A stretch of DNA of 64,000 nucleotides, from NCBI RefSeq assembly GCF_009498215.1, contig NZ_CP043498.1, forward strand, positions 2,294,001 through 2,358,000. The letters are read 5' to 3'. Positions 1 to 7,649 of this stretch are shown piece after piece. Within the stretch, counting starts at the first letter, position 1, and each line of letters starts with the position of its first letter. Source of the DNA: Rhizobium grahamii. Its GTDB lineage: Bacteria; Pseudomonadota; Alphaproteobacteria; Rhizobiales; Rhizobiaceae. The notes under the pieces were generated by a model, which saw nothing but the letters and a program-made list of their open reading frames with translations, did not search any database and was not told the DNA's origin. The position numbers were made by a program, and so were the translations under genes.

Positions 1-955
1 GGGCAGCCTCGTTGCCGTCAGAGCTACCGCGCCGGCTGTCCTGCTTGTTTTCACCACTGGAGCCGGCGGTTACTTTCTCTTTTTTCGGAGGCAGTTTCTT
101 CTCGACCGGTTTCGCTTTCTGCACCGGCTTCTGCGCAACCGGCTTTGCTTCCGGCGTCGGCACCTGTTCCGGCTCCGGGGCGACCTCAGCCGTCTCTGTC
201 GGCTGTACCGGCGAAACCTCCGCCGGCGTTGCCTGCGCGACCGGCGGCGGCGTCTCGGGCGGAACTTCAGCCGGAACCTCGGTCGCCATCGGCTGCACCA
301 CCGAGGTCTCCGCAGGCGACTGCGATGTCAGAATTTCAGGCTCGGCCGTCACGACATTCTCCGGCGAGACGCGCGTCACTTCCTGTGTCGGCGCAACCGC
401 CTCGGGCTGGACGGTTTCCGTCGGCTGCGTTTCAGTAGCCTGAACTGTTTGCGGCTGGACGCTCTCGGCGACGATCTCTTCCGGCTGAGGCTCTTCCGCC
501 TCTTCCCCGGCCGCAGCCTGATCCGCTTCTGAATCGCCAAGGATGATGACGCTGACAACCGCGCCGGCTTCCTCGACAGGCGCTTGGGGCGTCACGACGA
601 AGCCCACCAGCAAGGCAGCGATCACGGCAAAATGGAAAAAGCACGAGCTAAGGCAGGCGATGACGACGCCACGCTTGCGACCAACCGAACGCGACACCGG
701 CAGTTCGACGCTCTCGTCGACCGATGGCGCCTCGGCTCCGCCGTTGCTCGCGGTACGAGGGTCCTGCGGAAAGGACTCAATATGGGTCAGGCGGGTGTAG
801 TGCAGAACGGCTTCGCCAGCCGGCTGGCGCTGCGCATTCTTCAGCTCCGGCATTTCATGACCCGGATGCATACCCGGGTTGTTGTCGTTCAAACCGCCGT
901 CTGCGGCCGGATCAGCGAGATCAAGTCTCGACTTCGCTCTTGCTGAAACCACCAT
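1..955 (-). CDS. tonB: TonB energy transducer, C-terminus cut off by window edge
   Basis: Inner-membrane-anchored periplasmic protein that passes proton-motive force from ExbB/ExbD to outer-membrane heme and siderophore receptors. 318 residues are visible from an ATG at 955, directly behind an in-frame stop (974-976). A cytosolic N-tail of about 95 residues is followed by one membrane segment (about 97-121) and then a very long Pro/Glu/Val/Thr-rich stretch ending in Lys-rich KPVEKK-type sequence, the typical periplasm-spanning linker. The C-terminal receptor-contacting domain lies outside the window. Internal ATGs at 871 and 853 are alternative starts. It follows a small exported protein on the same strand and diverges from hmuPSTUV, an arrangement known in Rhizobium, so heme uptake is its likely main job. 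Confidence 0.85.
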   Translation of the reverse strand, partial: MVVSARAKSRLDLADPAADGGLNDNNPGMHPGHEMPELKNAQRQPAGEAVLHYTRLTHIESFPQDPRTASNGGAEAPSVDESVELPVSRSVGRKRGVVIACLSSCFFHFAVIAALLVGFVVTPQAPVEEAGAVVSVIILGDSEADQAAAGEEAEEPQPEEIVAESVQPQTVQATETQPTETVQPEAVAPTQEVTRVSPENVVTAEPEILTSQSPAETSVVQPMATEVPAEVPPETPPPVAQATPAEVSPVQPTETAEVAPEPEQVPTPEAKPVAQKPVQKAKPVEKKLPPKKEKVTAGSSGENKQDSRRGSSDGNEAA

Positions 956-1012
956 GCGCACCTGCCTCGGCCACTAAAACGGAAGCCGGCCGGGATCATC
1001 CCGGCTGGATAA

Positions 1013-1447
1013 TCAACCTTCGAAGGGAACTGAAACCTGAGAACGCGTGACGAGGCCCTTCATGCACTCGCCCGCCGCCGGACCGTCGCAGACCGGCGTA
1101 TCGTTGATCAGCAAACGGGTGACGCTCTCGCACTTGATGTTCGGCATATCGAACTGGCGAACGCGTTTCTTGCCCTGCGGCAGATCGCGGAAATCGAGAA
1201 CGGTGATGCGGTCGACGGCGTTCTTGTCGTTGAAGAAAGCCAGTTCGAACGAGACCTTGTTGATCGGCGCCGGCAGCTTGTTCAGCGCCACAAAGGTCAT
1301 CATGCACCCCTTCTGCGACGGTGCCAGCGCATTCAGCTCCACGTCGAGGCTGGCGGCCGCCGAAGCGTCCTGCGCATAGGCCTGCGCAAAGCTCGAAACC
1401 GCAAGAAGACCGCCTGCCAAAACCGCCGCAAACCTCGATGTCAACAC
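1013..1447 (-). CDS. Small exported protein of the tonB locus
   Basis: Hypothetical periplasmic protein of about 144 residues. I place the start at GTG 1447, which has GGAG at 1455-1458; an upstream TTG at 1462 is possible but has no Shine-Dalgarno sequence. A signal peptide is clear (hydrophobic AAVLAGGLLAVSSFAQA, then an AQA/YAQ cleavage region). The mature part has four Cys residues, which could form disulfides in the periplasm. I recognise no enzymatic motif. It lies 57 bp upstream of tonB on the same strand and is probably cotranscribed, so a role in iron or heme uptake is suggested by position only. Confidence 0.7.
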   Translation of the reverse strand: MLTSRFAAVLAGGLLAVSSFAQAYAQDASAAASLDVELNALAPSQKGCMMTFVALNKLPAPINKVSFELAFFNDKNAVDRITVLDFRDLPQGKKRVRQFDMPNIKCESVTRLLINDTPVCDGPAAGECMKGLVTRSQVSVPFEG

Positions 1448-1471
1448 GTCGCTTCTCCACAAATTCCTAAA

Positions 1472-1487
1472 ACTTGACTTAGCAAGT
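1472..1487. promoter_or_regulatory. Inverted repeat between the divergent tonB and hmu units
   Basis: ACTTG-N6-CAAGT, a perfect 5-bp inverted repeat about 25 bp upstream of the start of the exported protein and about 100 bp upstream of hmuP. Position fits an operator or divergent promoter element, but it matches no consensus I can name with certainty. Confidence 0.35.
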
Positions 1488-1493
1488 CCGCTA

Positions 1494-1527
1494 TTGCGTC
1501 TTTAAAAAATGATGACTATGAAAGTCA
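1494..1527 (+). promoter_or_regulatory. hmuP promoter with overlapping RirA (IRO) box
   Basis: TTGCGT (1494-1499), 17-bp spacer, TATGAA (1517-1522) gives a plausible sigma-70-type promoter. The -10 lies inside TGACTATGAAAGTCA (1513-1527), an exact TGA-N9-TCA iron-responsive operator as used by rhizobial RirA, with TGACT/AGTCA symmetry. Occupation of this box in iron-replete cells would block the -10. A GGGGC-GCTAA-GCCCC hairpin (1546-1560) sits in the leader between the promoter and hmuP. Confidence 0.6.
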
Positions 1528-1587
1528 AGATAAATGTAGGGATTTGGGGCGCTAAGCCCCTGAATAACGCGGAACAAACCGACAGAA

Positions 1588-1770
1588 ATGATGATCCAGA
1601 AGCCGGAAACGTTCGAGCATGCGCCCGTAGCGGGCCAAGCCCCAGCCGAAGTGCGGGTGTTGGAAAGCGGCGAGATTTTTCAGGGTGCCAGCGAGATCAT
1701 GATTCGCCACGAAGGCGCGGTCTACCGCATGAAAATCACCCGTCAGGGCAAACTTATTCTGAACAAGTAG
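1588..1770 (+). CDS. hmuP: Hemin uptake protein HmuP (HemP family)
   Basis: 60-residue HemP/HmuP family protein. Visible hallmarks are the length and the C-terminal half with VRVLESGEIFQGA, IMIRHEGAVYRMKITRQGKL, the usual conserved ending of this family. In rhizobia and Bradyrhizobium HmuP acts as an activator needed for expression of the outer-membrane heme receptor, not as a transport component. It is first gene of hmuPSTUV, 10 bp before hmuS, behind the RirA-type box. A second ATG directly follows the first. Confidence 0.88.
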   Translation: MMIQKPETFEHAPVAGQAPAEVRVLESGEIFQGASEIMIRHEGAVYRMKITRQGKLILNK

Positions 1771-1780
1771 GGGTTAAACC

Positions 1781-2830
1781 ATGACCGAGAACACCAAGCC
1801 GTCGCCAGCCGACATCCGCGCATTCCGTGCCGAAAACCCGAAGATGCGCGAGCGCGACATCGCAGCCCAACTGAAGATTTCGGAAGCTGCCCTCGTGGCC
1901 GCCGAGGTTGGCCTGACGGCAACGCGCATCGACGGCAGCGTCGAGAAGTTTCTTGAGCGCATCGCCGCGCTCGGCGAGGTCATGGCGCTGTCGCGCAACG
2001 AAAGCGCCGTGCACGAGAAGATTGGCGTCTACGAAAATATCAACTTCGGCAAGCACGCCTCCATCGTTCTCGGCGAAAACATCGACCTGCGCATTTTCCC
2101 GAGCCGCTGGGTGCACGCCTTTGCCGTCACCAAGAAGGACGGCGAGCAGGAGCGCCTGAGCCTCCAGTATTTCGACAAGGCCGGCAACGCCGTCCACAAG
2201 GTTCACCTTCGCCCAGATTCCAACGTCGAAGCTTACCGCGCGATGGTCGAGGAGCTGAAGCTTGAGGATCAGTCCCAGGATTTCATCGCCGACGAAACGG
2301 TTTCCGAGCCGGGCGAGACCGGCGACGTCAGCCGCGACGAACTGCGTGATCACTGGAGCAAGATGACCGACACGCATGAGTTCTTCGGTATGCTGCGCAA
2401 GCTGAAGATCGATCGCCAGACGGCATTGCGGACGGTGGGCGATGACTACGCCTGGAAACTCGACAACAGCGCAACCGCTGAAATGATGCAGGCCACGGTC
2501 AAGGCCGGCCTGCCGATCATGTGCTTCGTTGCCAACGACGGCATCGTCCAGATCCATTCCGGCCCGATTTTCAACGTGCAGCCGATGGGTCCCTGGATCA
2601 ATGTGCTTGACCCGACCTTCCACCTGCACCTGCGGCAGGATCACATCGCCGAGACCTGGGCCGTGCGCAAGCCGACCAAGGACGGCCACGTGACGTCGCT
2701 GGAAGCCTACAATGCCGAAGGCGAGATGATCATCCAGTTCTTCGGCAAGCGCAAGGAAGGCTCGGGCGAGCGCACCGAATGGCGCGACATCGTCGAAGCA
2801 CTGCCTGTCGCAGCCAGCGTCGCGGCCTGA
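1781..2830 (+). CDS. hmuS: Hemin degrading/trafficking factor HmuS
   Basis: 349-residue cytoplasmic HemS/ChuS/HmuS family protein that accepts imported heme and, in several rhizobia, degrades it to release iron. Two tandem repeats are visible: the first with the MALSRNESAVHEK-GVYENI region and the second near residues 180-340 with MCFVANDGIVQIHSGP and WVRKP-like text, matching the internally duplicated HemS fold; length is normal. It sits between hmuP and hmuT with short gaps, so it is translated from the same iron-regulated transcript. Confidence 0.92.
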   Translation: MTENTKPSPADIRAFRAENPKMRERDIAAQLKISEAALVAAEVGLTATRIDGSVEKFLERIAALGEVMALSRNESAVHEKIGVYENINFGKHASIVLGENIDLRIFPSRWVHAFAVTKKDGEQERLSLQYFDKAGNAVHKVHLRPDSNVEAYRAMVEELKLEDQSQDFIADETVSEPGETGDVSRDELRDHWSKMTDTHEFFGMLRKLKIDRQTALRTVGDDYAWKLDNSATAEMMQATVKAGLPIMCFVANDGIVQIHSGPIFNVQPMGPWINVLDPTFHLHLRQDHIAETWAVRKPTKDGHVTSLEAYNAEGEMIIQFFGKRKEGSGERTEWRDIVEALPVAASVAA

Positions 2831-2844
2831 ACGGAGAGCCTGGA

Positions 2845-3744
2845 ATGAACAAGCATCCAGTCAAGATGCCGGCTTTCACCCGTGGTCTGAAGGCGTTGCC
2901 GATCGCCGCATCGCTGCTCCTGGGCGCCGTTGCGGCACCGGCCATGGCCGACGACAAGGTGGACAGCTCGCGGCTGGTTTCGGTGGGCGGCGATGTCACG
3001 GAGATCATCTATGCGCTCGGCGAGGAAGGCCGGCTGATCGCCCGCGACACGACAAGCACCTATCCGGAAGCGGCGACGAAGCTGCCTGACGTCGGCTACA
3101 TGCGTGCGCTCTCGCCCGAGGGCATTCTCGCCATGAACCCGACGGCCATCATCGCGATCGAAGGCTCCGGCCCGCCGGAAGCCCTGACCGTTCTGAAGAG
3201 CGCCAGCGTTCCGTTCGAGTCCGTGCCGAACGCCTACACCCGCGACGGCATCCTGGCAAAGATCGACCGCGTCGGCGCGCTTCTTGGCGTCGATGACAAG
3301 GCAAAGGCGCTCGAGGCAAAGGTCAGCGCCGATCTTGATGCCGCGATCTCCGATGCCGCCAAGCGCCCGGAGGGTGAGCGCAAGCGCATCCTGTTCATCC
3401 TCAGCCTCCAGGGCGGCAAGGTCATGGCCTCAGGCAGCGGCACCGCTGCCGATGGCATCATCAAGCTCGCCGGCGCCACCAACGCGGTTGCGGCCTTTCC
3501 AGGCTACAAGCCGCTGACGGACGAGGCCATCATCGAGGCCAAGCCCGACGTCATCCTCATGATGGACCGCGGCGACGGCGCATCGACCAAGAACGACGAC
3601 CTCCTGAAGCAGCCGGCGCTCGCCCTGACGCCGGCGGCCCAGAACAAGGCCATCATCCGTATGGACGGCCTGCATCTGCTCGGCTTCGGTCCGCGCACGG
3701 CCAGCACCGTCCGCGAGCTGAACACGGCAATCTACGGAGGCTGA
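2845..3744 (+). CDS. hmuT: Periplasmic heme-binding protein HmuT
   Basis: 299-residue substrate-binding protein of the heme ABC importer. ATG 2845 has GGAGAG just upstream; the following residues give a signal peptide (LPIAASLLLGAVAAPAMA). The mature protein has the class III (cobalamin/iron type) fold signature: an N-terminal VSVGGDVTEIIYALGEE region, RDTTSTYPEAATKLPDVGY, and a long linking helix before the second lobe. It takes heme from TonB-dependent receptor transport and delivers it to HmuUV. The next gene starts 2 bp after its stop. Confidence 0.92.
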   Translation: MNKHPVKMPAFTRGLKALPIAASLLLGAVAAPAMADDKVDSSRLVSVGGDVTEIIYALGEEGRLIARDTTSTYPEAATKLPDVGYMRALSPEGILAMNPTAIIAIEGSGPPEALTVLKSASVPFESVPNAYTRDGILAKIDRVGALLGVDDKAKALEAKVSADLDAAISDAAKRPEGERKRILFILSLQGGKVMASGSGTAADGIIKLAGATNAVAAFPGYKPLTDEAIIEAKPDVILMMDRGDGASTKNDDLLKQPALALTPAAQNKAIIRMDGLHLLGFGPRTASTVRELNTAIYGG

Positions 3745-3746
3745 GC

Positions 3747-4856
3747 GTGGCTCTGCAGGACGTCATGACAAGACCGCACTCATGGTCGCCTACGATGTTG
3801 CGGGAATCGCATCGCGCCGGCAACCGGGCACCGCTCGCCCTGCTCGTCATCGTCCTGCTCCTCGCCGGCTCGATCCTGTCGCTGCTGTTTTCGGTGACGA
3901 CAGGCGCATCCGATGCTTCGTTTCTCGATGTCGTGATCAATGTCACGGGCTCCGGCGACGCGCTGAATGCCCGTGACAGGATCATCATCTTCGACATTCG
4001 CATGCCGCGTGCGATCCTGGGTTTCCTGGTCGGTGGCTCGCTCGCCGTTTCGGGCGCAGTCATGCAGGGCCTGTTTCGCAATCCGCTAGCAGATCCTGGC
4101 CTCGTCGGCGTATCGTCAGGTGCCGGTTTCGGCGCCGTCGTCATGATCGTTCTCGGCGGCTCGATCGCAGCACCGCTCTTCACCCTGCTCGGCATCTATG
4201 CCTTGCCGATGGCCGCCTTCGCCGGAGGATTGGTCACGACGATGCTGCTCTACCGCATCGCGACCAGCAACGGCCAGACATCCGTCGCGACGATGCTGCT
4301 TGCCGGCATCGCGCTCGGCTCGCTCGCAGGCGCTTTGACGGGCGTCCTTATCTACATGGCGAACGACCAGCAGCTTCGCGATCTCACCTTCTGGGGCATG
4401 GGCTCGCTTGCCGGCTCGACCTGGACGAAGATCGCCGCAGCCGGCCCGATCATCCTTCTGTCGTTCGCCGTGATGCCTTTCCTGGCCCGCGGCCTCAACG
4501 CCATCACCCTCGGCGAAGCCGCAGCCTTTCACATGGGCGTACCGGTGCAGCGGCTGAAGAATATCGCAATCGTTGCCGTCGCCGCATCGACAGGCGCATC
4601 CGTCGCGGTCAGCGGCGGTATCGGCTTTGTCGGCATCGTTGTTCCGCATGTGCTCCGCATGGTCATCGGCCCGGATCATCGCTTCCTGCTGCCTGCCTCT
4701 GCCCTGCTCGGCGGTTCGCTGCTGATCTTTGCGGACGTTCTCGCACGGACACTGGTCTCCCCCGCGGAGCTGCCGATCGGTATCATCACGGCCGCCGTGG
4801 GCGGACCGTTCTTCCTCTGGATCCTGCTGCGCCAGCGCGCCCGTCTCGCACTTTGA
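3747..4856 (+). CDS. hmuU: Heme ABC transporter permease HmuU
   Basis: 369-residue FecCD-family permease forming the inner-membrane channel for heme. About ten hydrophobic segments are visible, with family landmarks RMPRAILGFLVGGSLAVSG, MQGLFRNPLADPGLVGVSSG and GFVGIVVPHVLRM. The start is GTG 3747, supported by GGAGG at 3736-3740; an internal ATG (3765) is less well placed. It lies 2 bp after hmuT and 9 bp before hmuV, consistent with translational coupling. Confidence 0.93.
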   Translation: MALQDVMTRPHSWSPTMLRESHRAGNRAPLALLVIVLLLAGSILSLLFSVTTGASDASFLDVVINVTGSGDALNARDRIIIFDIRMPRAILGFLVGGSLAVSGAVMQGLFRNPLADPGLVGVSSGAGFGAVVMIVLGGSIAAPLFTLLGIYALPMAAFAGGLVTTMLLYRIATSNGQTSVATMLLAGIALGSLAGALTGVLIYMANDQQLRDLTFWGMGSLAGSTWTKIAAAGPIILLSFAVMPFLARGLNAITLGEAAAFHMGVPVQRLKNIAIVAVAASTGASVAVSGGIGFVGIVVPHVLRMVIGPDHRFLLPASALLGGSLLIFADVLARTLVSPAELPIGIITAAVGGPFFLWILLRQRARLAL

Positions 4857-4865
4857 GTACATGCA

Positions 4866-5657
4866 ATGATTGAAGTATCCGGTGTTTCGATCCGCCTGTC
4901 GGGCAAGACCATCGTGCGCAACGTCGGCTTCGTTGCCAGCGCCGGCAAATTGACGGCTATCGCCGGCCCGAACGGCTCCGGCAAGACCACGACGATGAAA
5001 GCGGTATCCGGCGAGCTTGGCTACGAAGGAAGCGTCCGCATCAATGGTAGCGAGGTCAAATCGCTCGAGCCATGGCAGCTGGCGGCCGTGCGAGGCGTTC
5101 TCCCGCAAGCGAGTGCCATTTCATTTCCGTTTACGGTGCGCGAGATCGTCCGCATCGGCCTCACCTCGGGGCTGAACAGAAATCCGGAGAAGGCAGAGCG
5201 CACGACAACCAAGGCGCTCGCCGCTGTCGATCTAGAGGGATACGAAGGGCGCTTCTACCAGCAGCTATCAGGGGGCGAACAGCAGCGTGTCCAGCTTGCC
5301 CGCGTTCTCTGCCAGATTCCGGAGCCCGTCGTCGACGGCAAGCCATCCTGGCTCCTGCTCGACGAACCCGTCTCCTCCCTCGACATCAGCCATCAGCTGA
5401 CGATCATGCGCCTTGCGCGCGCCTTCTGCGACGCCGGCGGCGGCGTGATCGCCGTCATGCACGACCTCAACCTGACCGCCCTTTTTGCCGACCAGATCCT
5501 GCTGATGAAATCCGGTGAACTGGCCGCCGTCGGCACAACCTCGGAAGTCCTGACCGACGCGACGATGCACGATGTCTTCGGCTGCCCGCTCAGGATCAAT
5601 CAGGTTCCGACCGACGGAACTCCTTTCGTGCTTGCACACAGCGCACTGCAGGCCTGA
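4866..5657 (+). CDS. hmuV: Heme ABC transporter ATP-binding protein HmuV
   Basis: 263-residue ATPase that powers HmuU. Walker A GPNGSGKTT, signature LSGGEQQRVQLARVL, Walker B WLLLDEP with the switch His in VMHDLNL are all present, as in the FecE/BtuD-like family. It closes hmuPSTUV. No clear terminator follows; an EcfG-type promoter starts only 15 bp after its stop codon. Confidence 0.93.
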   Translation: MIEVSGVSIRLSGKTIVRNVGFVASAGKLTAIAGPNGSGKTTTMKAVSGELGYEGSVRINGSEVKSLEPWQLAAVRGVLPQASAISFPFTVREIVRIGLTSGLNRNPEKAERTTTKALAAVDLEGYEGRFYQQLSGGEQQRVQLARVLCQIPEPVVDGKPSWLLLDEPVSSLDISHQLTIMRLARAFCDAGGGVIAVMHDLNLTALFADQILLMKSGELAAVGTTSEVLTDATMHDVFGCPLRINQVPTDGTPFVLAHSALQA

Positions 5658-5672
5658 CGCCACCACCCCCTC

Positions 5673-5697
5673 GGAACTTTTGCGCGGCAAGGGCGTT
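5673..5697 (+). promoter_or_regulatory. EcfG general-stress promoter for the DUF883/holin-like pair
   Basis: Perfect GGAAC (5673-5677), 16-bp spacer, CGTT (5694-5697), the EcfG/sigma-EcfG consensus of alphaproteobacteria. It reads toward the membrane-protein gene at 5806, about 110 bp downstream. Confidence 0.8.
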
Positions 5698-5805
5698 AAG
5701 CCTTTGATTTGGGTCATTGTCGGGCATCATTCTTCATGCGAACTTCCGTGATGATCCTGTGTTGAACCGACGGCGTTGATAACGCCGCAGCAATGGAGAA
5801 GACTC

Positions 5806-6156
5806 GTGGCGCATTCCTTTCTTCACTCCGCACGCAACCGCCGCAACGGAAGCGCAGCACTTCATTCGATCGAAGCAACCGTCGAAGAGCAGATCGAATC
5901 CTTGAGGGATGAGATTGCAGCCCTGACACAGGCACTCGGAAAAAATTCGCGCCGGCAAAGCGATAAGATTCGCTACCAGGCCGCCGCTGGATATGATGAA
6001 CTGATCGGGCGAAGCGAAGATCTGCTTCGGGACCTTCAGGACGGATACCTGCGCGGCGCCAACGAGGTGAAAAACACGGTGCGCAAACATCCGGTCGCCA
6101 CCATCGGCGCGGCGGCAGCCTTCGGGCTGGTCCTCGCGCTTCTTGCACGCCGTTAG
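5806..6156 (+). CDS. DUF883 (ElaB/YqjD-like) membrane-anchored stress protein
   Basis: 116-residue protein with an amphipathic coiled-coil-like middle (EEQIESLRDEIAALTQALG) and a single C-terminal membrane helix (ATIGAAAAFGLVLALLARR), the architecture of the ElaB/YqjD/DUF883 family, stress-induced tail-anchored proteins. I choose GTG 5806 because GGAG lies at 5795-5798; a TTG at 5776 is in frame but poorer. A perfect EcfG promoter is upstream and a holin-like gene follows after 8 bp, so the pair is probably part of the general stress response. The molecular function is unknown. Confidence 0.7.
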   Translation: MAHSFLHSARNRRNGSAALHSIEATVEEQIESLRDEIAALTQALGKNSRRQSDKIRYQAAAGYDELIGRSEDLLRDLQDGYLRGANEVKNTVRKHPVATIGAAAAFGLVLALLARR

Positions 6157-6164
6157 GAGGCTAG

Positions 6165-6566
6165 ATGCTGTTTCCGATTCTCAGCCTTCTTGTTGGCACG
6201 AGCGTCAGTCGTACCGTTGCGCGAACCAAGCGCAACGGTATTTTCATTGCCCTTGCAGTCATTTTCATCCTGACGGCGTACGCCCTCGCGGTGGTTGCCG
6301 GCGCCATCTGGCTCGCCGGGATTTATGGCCCGATCGGCGCATCGCTTTTCCTCGCCGCCTGTGCGCTGCTCGTTGCGATCATCGTTTTGATCGTGATGAC
6401 CGTTATCAACGCGCAGGAAGCTCGCCGCGCCAAGGAACGGCGCGATGCACTGGAATCGCTTGCCGCCACGGGCATCGGCCTTCTTCGTACCCAACCGCTT
6501 ATGACCGCCGGTATCATCGCGGCAGTTGTTGCATCGAGCCTGATGGGATCGAAGAGCCGCGACTGA
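6165..6566 (+). CDS. Phage holin superfamily III / YqjE-like membrane protein
   Basis: 133-residue integral membrane protein with two strong helices (about 28-50 and 55-82) and an amphipathic charged stretch (EARRAKERRDALESLAATGIG) before a third weak hydrophobic segment. Paired with an ElaB/YqjD-like gene in the same order as yqjD-yqjE of enterobacteria, so YqjE-like is the best label; nothing suggests an actual prophage lysis role. It ends at a bidirectional terminator shared with ecfG. Confidence 0.6.
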   Translation: MLFPILSLLVGTSVSRTVARTKRNGIFIALAVIFILTAYALAVVAGAIWLAGIYGPIGASLFLAACALLVAIIVLIVMTVINAQEARRAKERRDALESLAATGIGLLRTQPLMTAGIIAAVVASSLMGSKSRD

Positions 6567-6591
6567 TAAAGTCGCGACAATCTCCGACAAC

Positions 6592-6626
6592 AAAAAAGCC
6601 GGCGCCCGAAGGCAGCCGGCCTTTTT
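6592..6626. terminator. Bidirectional intrinsic terminator between the holin-like gene and ecfG
   Basis: A-run, GCCGGC stem, loop, GCCGGC, T-run: a GC-rich hairpin flanked by A6 on the left and T5 on the right, lying between two convergent genes (ends at 6566 and 6644). It can stop transcripts from both sides. Confidence 0.8.
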
Positions 6627-6643
6627 CCTCCCTTTATGGATTG

Positions 6644-7198
6644 TCAGAAGGCAAACGCCTTCGAAGTCAGTGGCGATGACGTTGCATCCGGACCGAAATC
6701 GGCCTCTCCGGTGATCTTGAGCAGTTCCTGCAGACGCTGGCGCGCACGGTTGACGCGGCTCTTGATCGTTCCGACCGCGCAGCCGCATATCTCTGCCGCT
6801 TCCTCGTAAGAGAAGCCGGAGGCGCCAACCAGAATGATGGCTTCGCGCTGGTCCGGCGGCAGCTGCTCCAGGGCCTTCTTGAAGTCCTGAAGATCGAGTG
6901 CGCCGTATTGCGAGGGATGCGTCGCCATGGATTCAGTGAACAGGCCGTCGCTGTCCTGGATCTCGCGACCGCTCTTGCGCATCTGGCTGTAAAGCTCGTT
7001 TCGAAGGATCGTGAAAAGCCACGCCTTCATGTTCGTTCCCATCTCGAAATGGTCCTGCTTGGCCCATGCCTTCATGATGGTGTCCTGGACAAGATCGTCC
7101 GCCCGGTCGTGGCGACCGATCAGGGATATCGCGAAAGCGCGGAGGCTGGGAAGCGCTGAAAGAAGCTCTCGCTTGAAGCTTGGCTGCTGATTATCCAT
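6644..7198 (-). CDS. ecfG: ECF sigma factor EcfG, master of the general stress response
   Basis: 184-residue ECF15-group sigma factor. Region 2 is visible as RAFAISLIGRHDRADDLVQDTIMKAWAK and NMKAWLFTILRN; region 4 as LPPDQREAIILVGASGFSYEEAAEI and GTIKSRVNRARQRL. It is held inactive by NepR and released when phosphorylated PhyR binds NepR. ATG 7198 has AAGGTGAG upstream and overlaps the end region of nepR (nepR stop at 7208), so the two are coupled. The locus matches the RpoE4/EcfG locus of Rhizobium. It carries the usual extra C-terminal tail after region 4. Confidence 0.93.
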   Translation of the reverse strand: MDNQQPSFKRELLSALPSLRAFAISLIGRHDRADDLVQDTIMKAWAKQDHFEMGTNMKAWLFTILRNELYSQMRKSGREIQDSDGLFTESMATHPSQYGALDLQDFKKALEQLPPDQREAIILVGASGFSYEEAAEICGCAVGTIKSRVNRARQRLQELLKITGEADFGPDATSSPLTSKAFAF

Positions 7199-7207
7199 CG
7201 GCTCACC

Positions 7208-7414
7208 TTACTTTACGGCTTTGGCCGAAGCCATCAGCTCGGCCTGATCGAGCTTTTCCAGCAAATCCAGAAAACGATCCGGAATCGCCTCTTCCTGGAC
7301 GGCTGCGTAGAGGGACCGCAACCGGACGCCGATCTGGCTATTCGGATCCAGTAGGTCCCCCGCGCGCATCTCTGACCGATGGCCGTCCATGTCTTCTTTC
7401 TGTCTGGTTGTCAT
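7208..7414 (-). CDS. nepR: Anti-sigma factor NepR
   Basis: 68-residue NepR. The conserved helix pair is visible: IGVRLRSLYAAVQEEAIPDRFLDLLEKLD. It binds EcfG in unstressed cells; phospho-PhyR, whose N-terminus mimics a sigma factor, pulls it away. ATG 7414 is preceded by an in-frame GTG (7417). Located directly upstream of ecfG and divergent from phyR. Confidence 0.9.
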   Translation of the reverse strand: MTTRQKEDMDGHRSEMRAGDLLDPNSQIGVRLRSLYAAVQEEAIPDRFLDLLEKLDQAELMASAKAVK

Positions 7415-7542
7415 CACTTAACCACTTCCCGTCTCTTTCTCTGGCGCCATTCCCATACTGACGCCTATCGGTAATCCGTCTTGTCGAGCGAACCTCAAAA
7501 TACTCAACAAAACGTCGATTGCCCTCCGATCATCGCGGAGAA

Positions 7543-7567
7543 AATGCCGTGGCTGAAAAAAAGTTCC
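7543..7567 (-). promoter_or_regulatory. EcfG-type autoregulatory promoter for nepR-ecfG
   Basis: On the minus strand GGAAC (7567-7563), 16-bp spacer, CATT (7546-7543); one mismatch to CGTT in the -10. It reads into nepR-ecfG about 130 bp away. Its -35 forms an 11-bp inverted repeat with the phyR promoter -35. Confidence 0.6.
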
Positions 7568-7576
7568 CAAAGGTGA

Positions 7577-7602
7577 GGAACTTTTTTGCAGCACGATGCG
7601 TT
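7577..7602 (+). promoter_or_regulatory. EcfG-type promoter for phyR
   Basis: GGAAC (7577-7581), 17-bp spacer, CGTT (7599-7602), perfect consensus elements, reading toward phyR whose start is 48 bp downstream. Gives positive feedback on the anti-anti-sigma factor. Confidence 0.8.
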
Positions 7603-7649
7603 CCCTTTTCACTGGAGCCGTATTGCGGCCCTGCAGATGGGAGCTTTCT

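Noticed and set aside
6165..6566. Holin-like gene as sign of a prophage
   Set aside because: Pairs with an ElaB/YqjD-type gene and has an EcfG promoter; no phage genes nearby.
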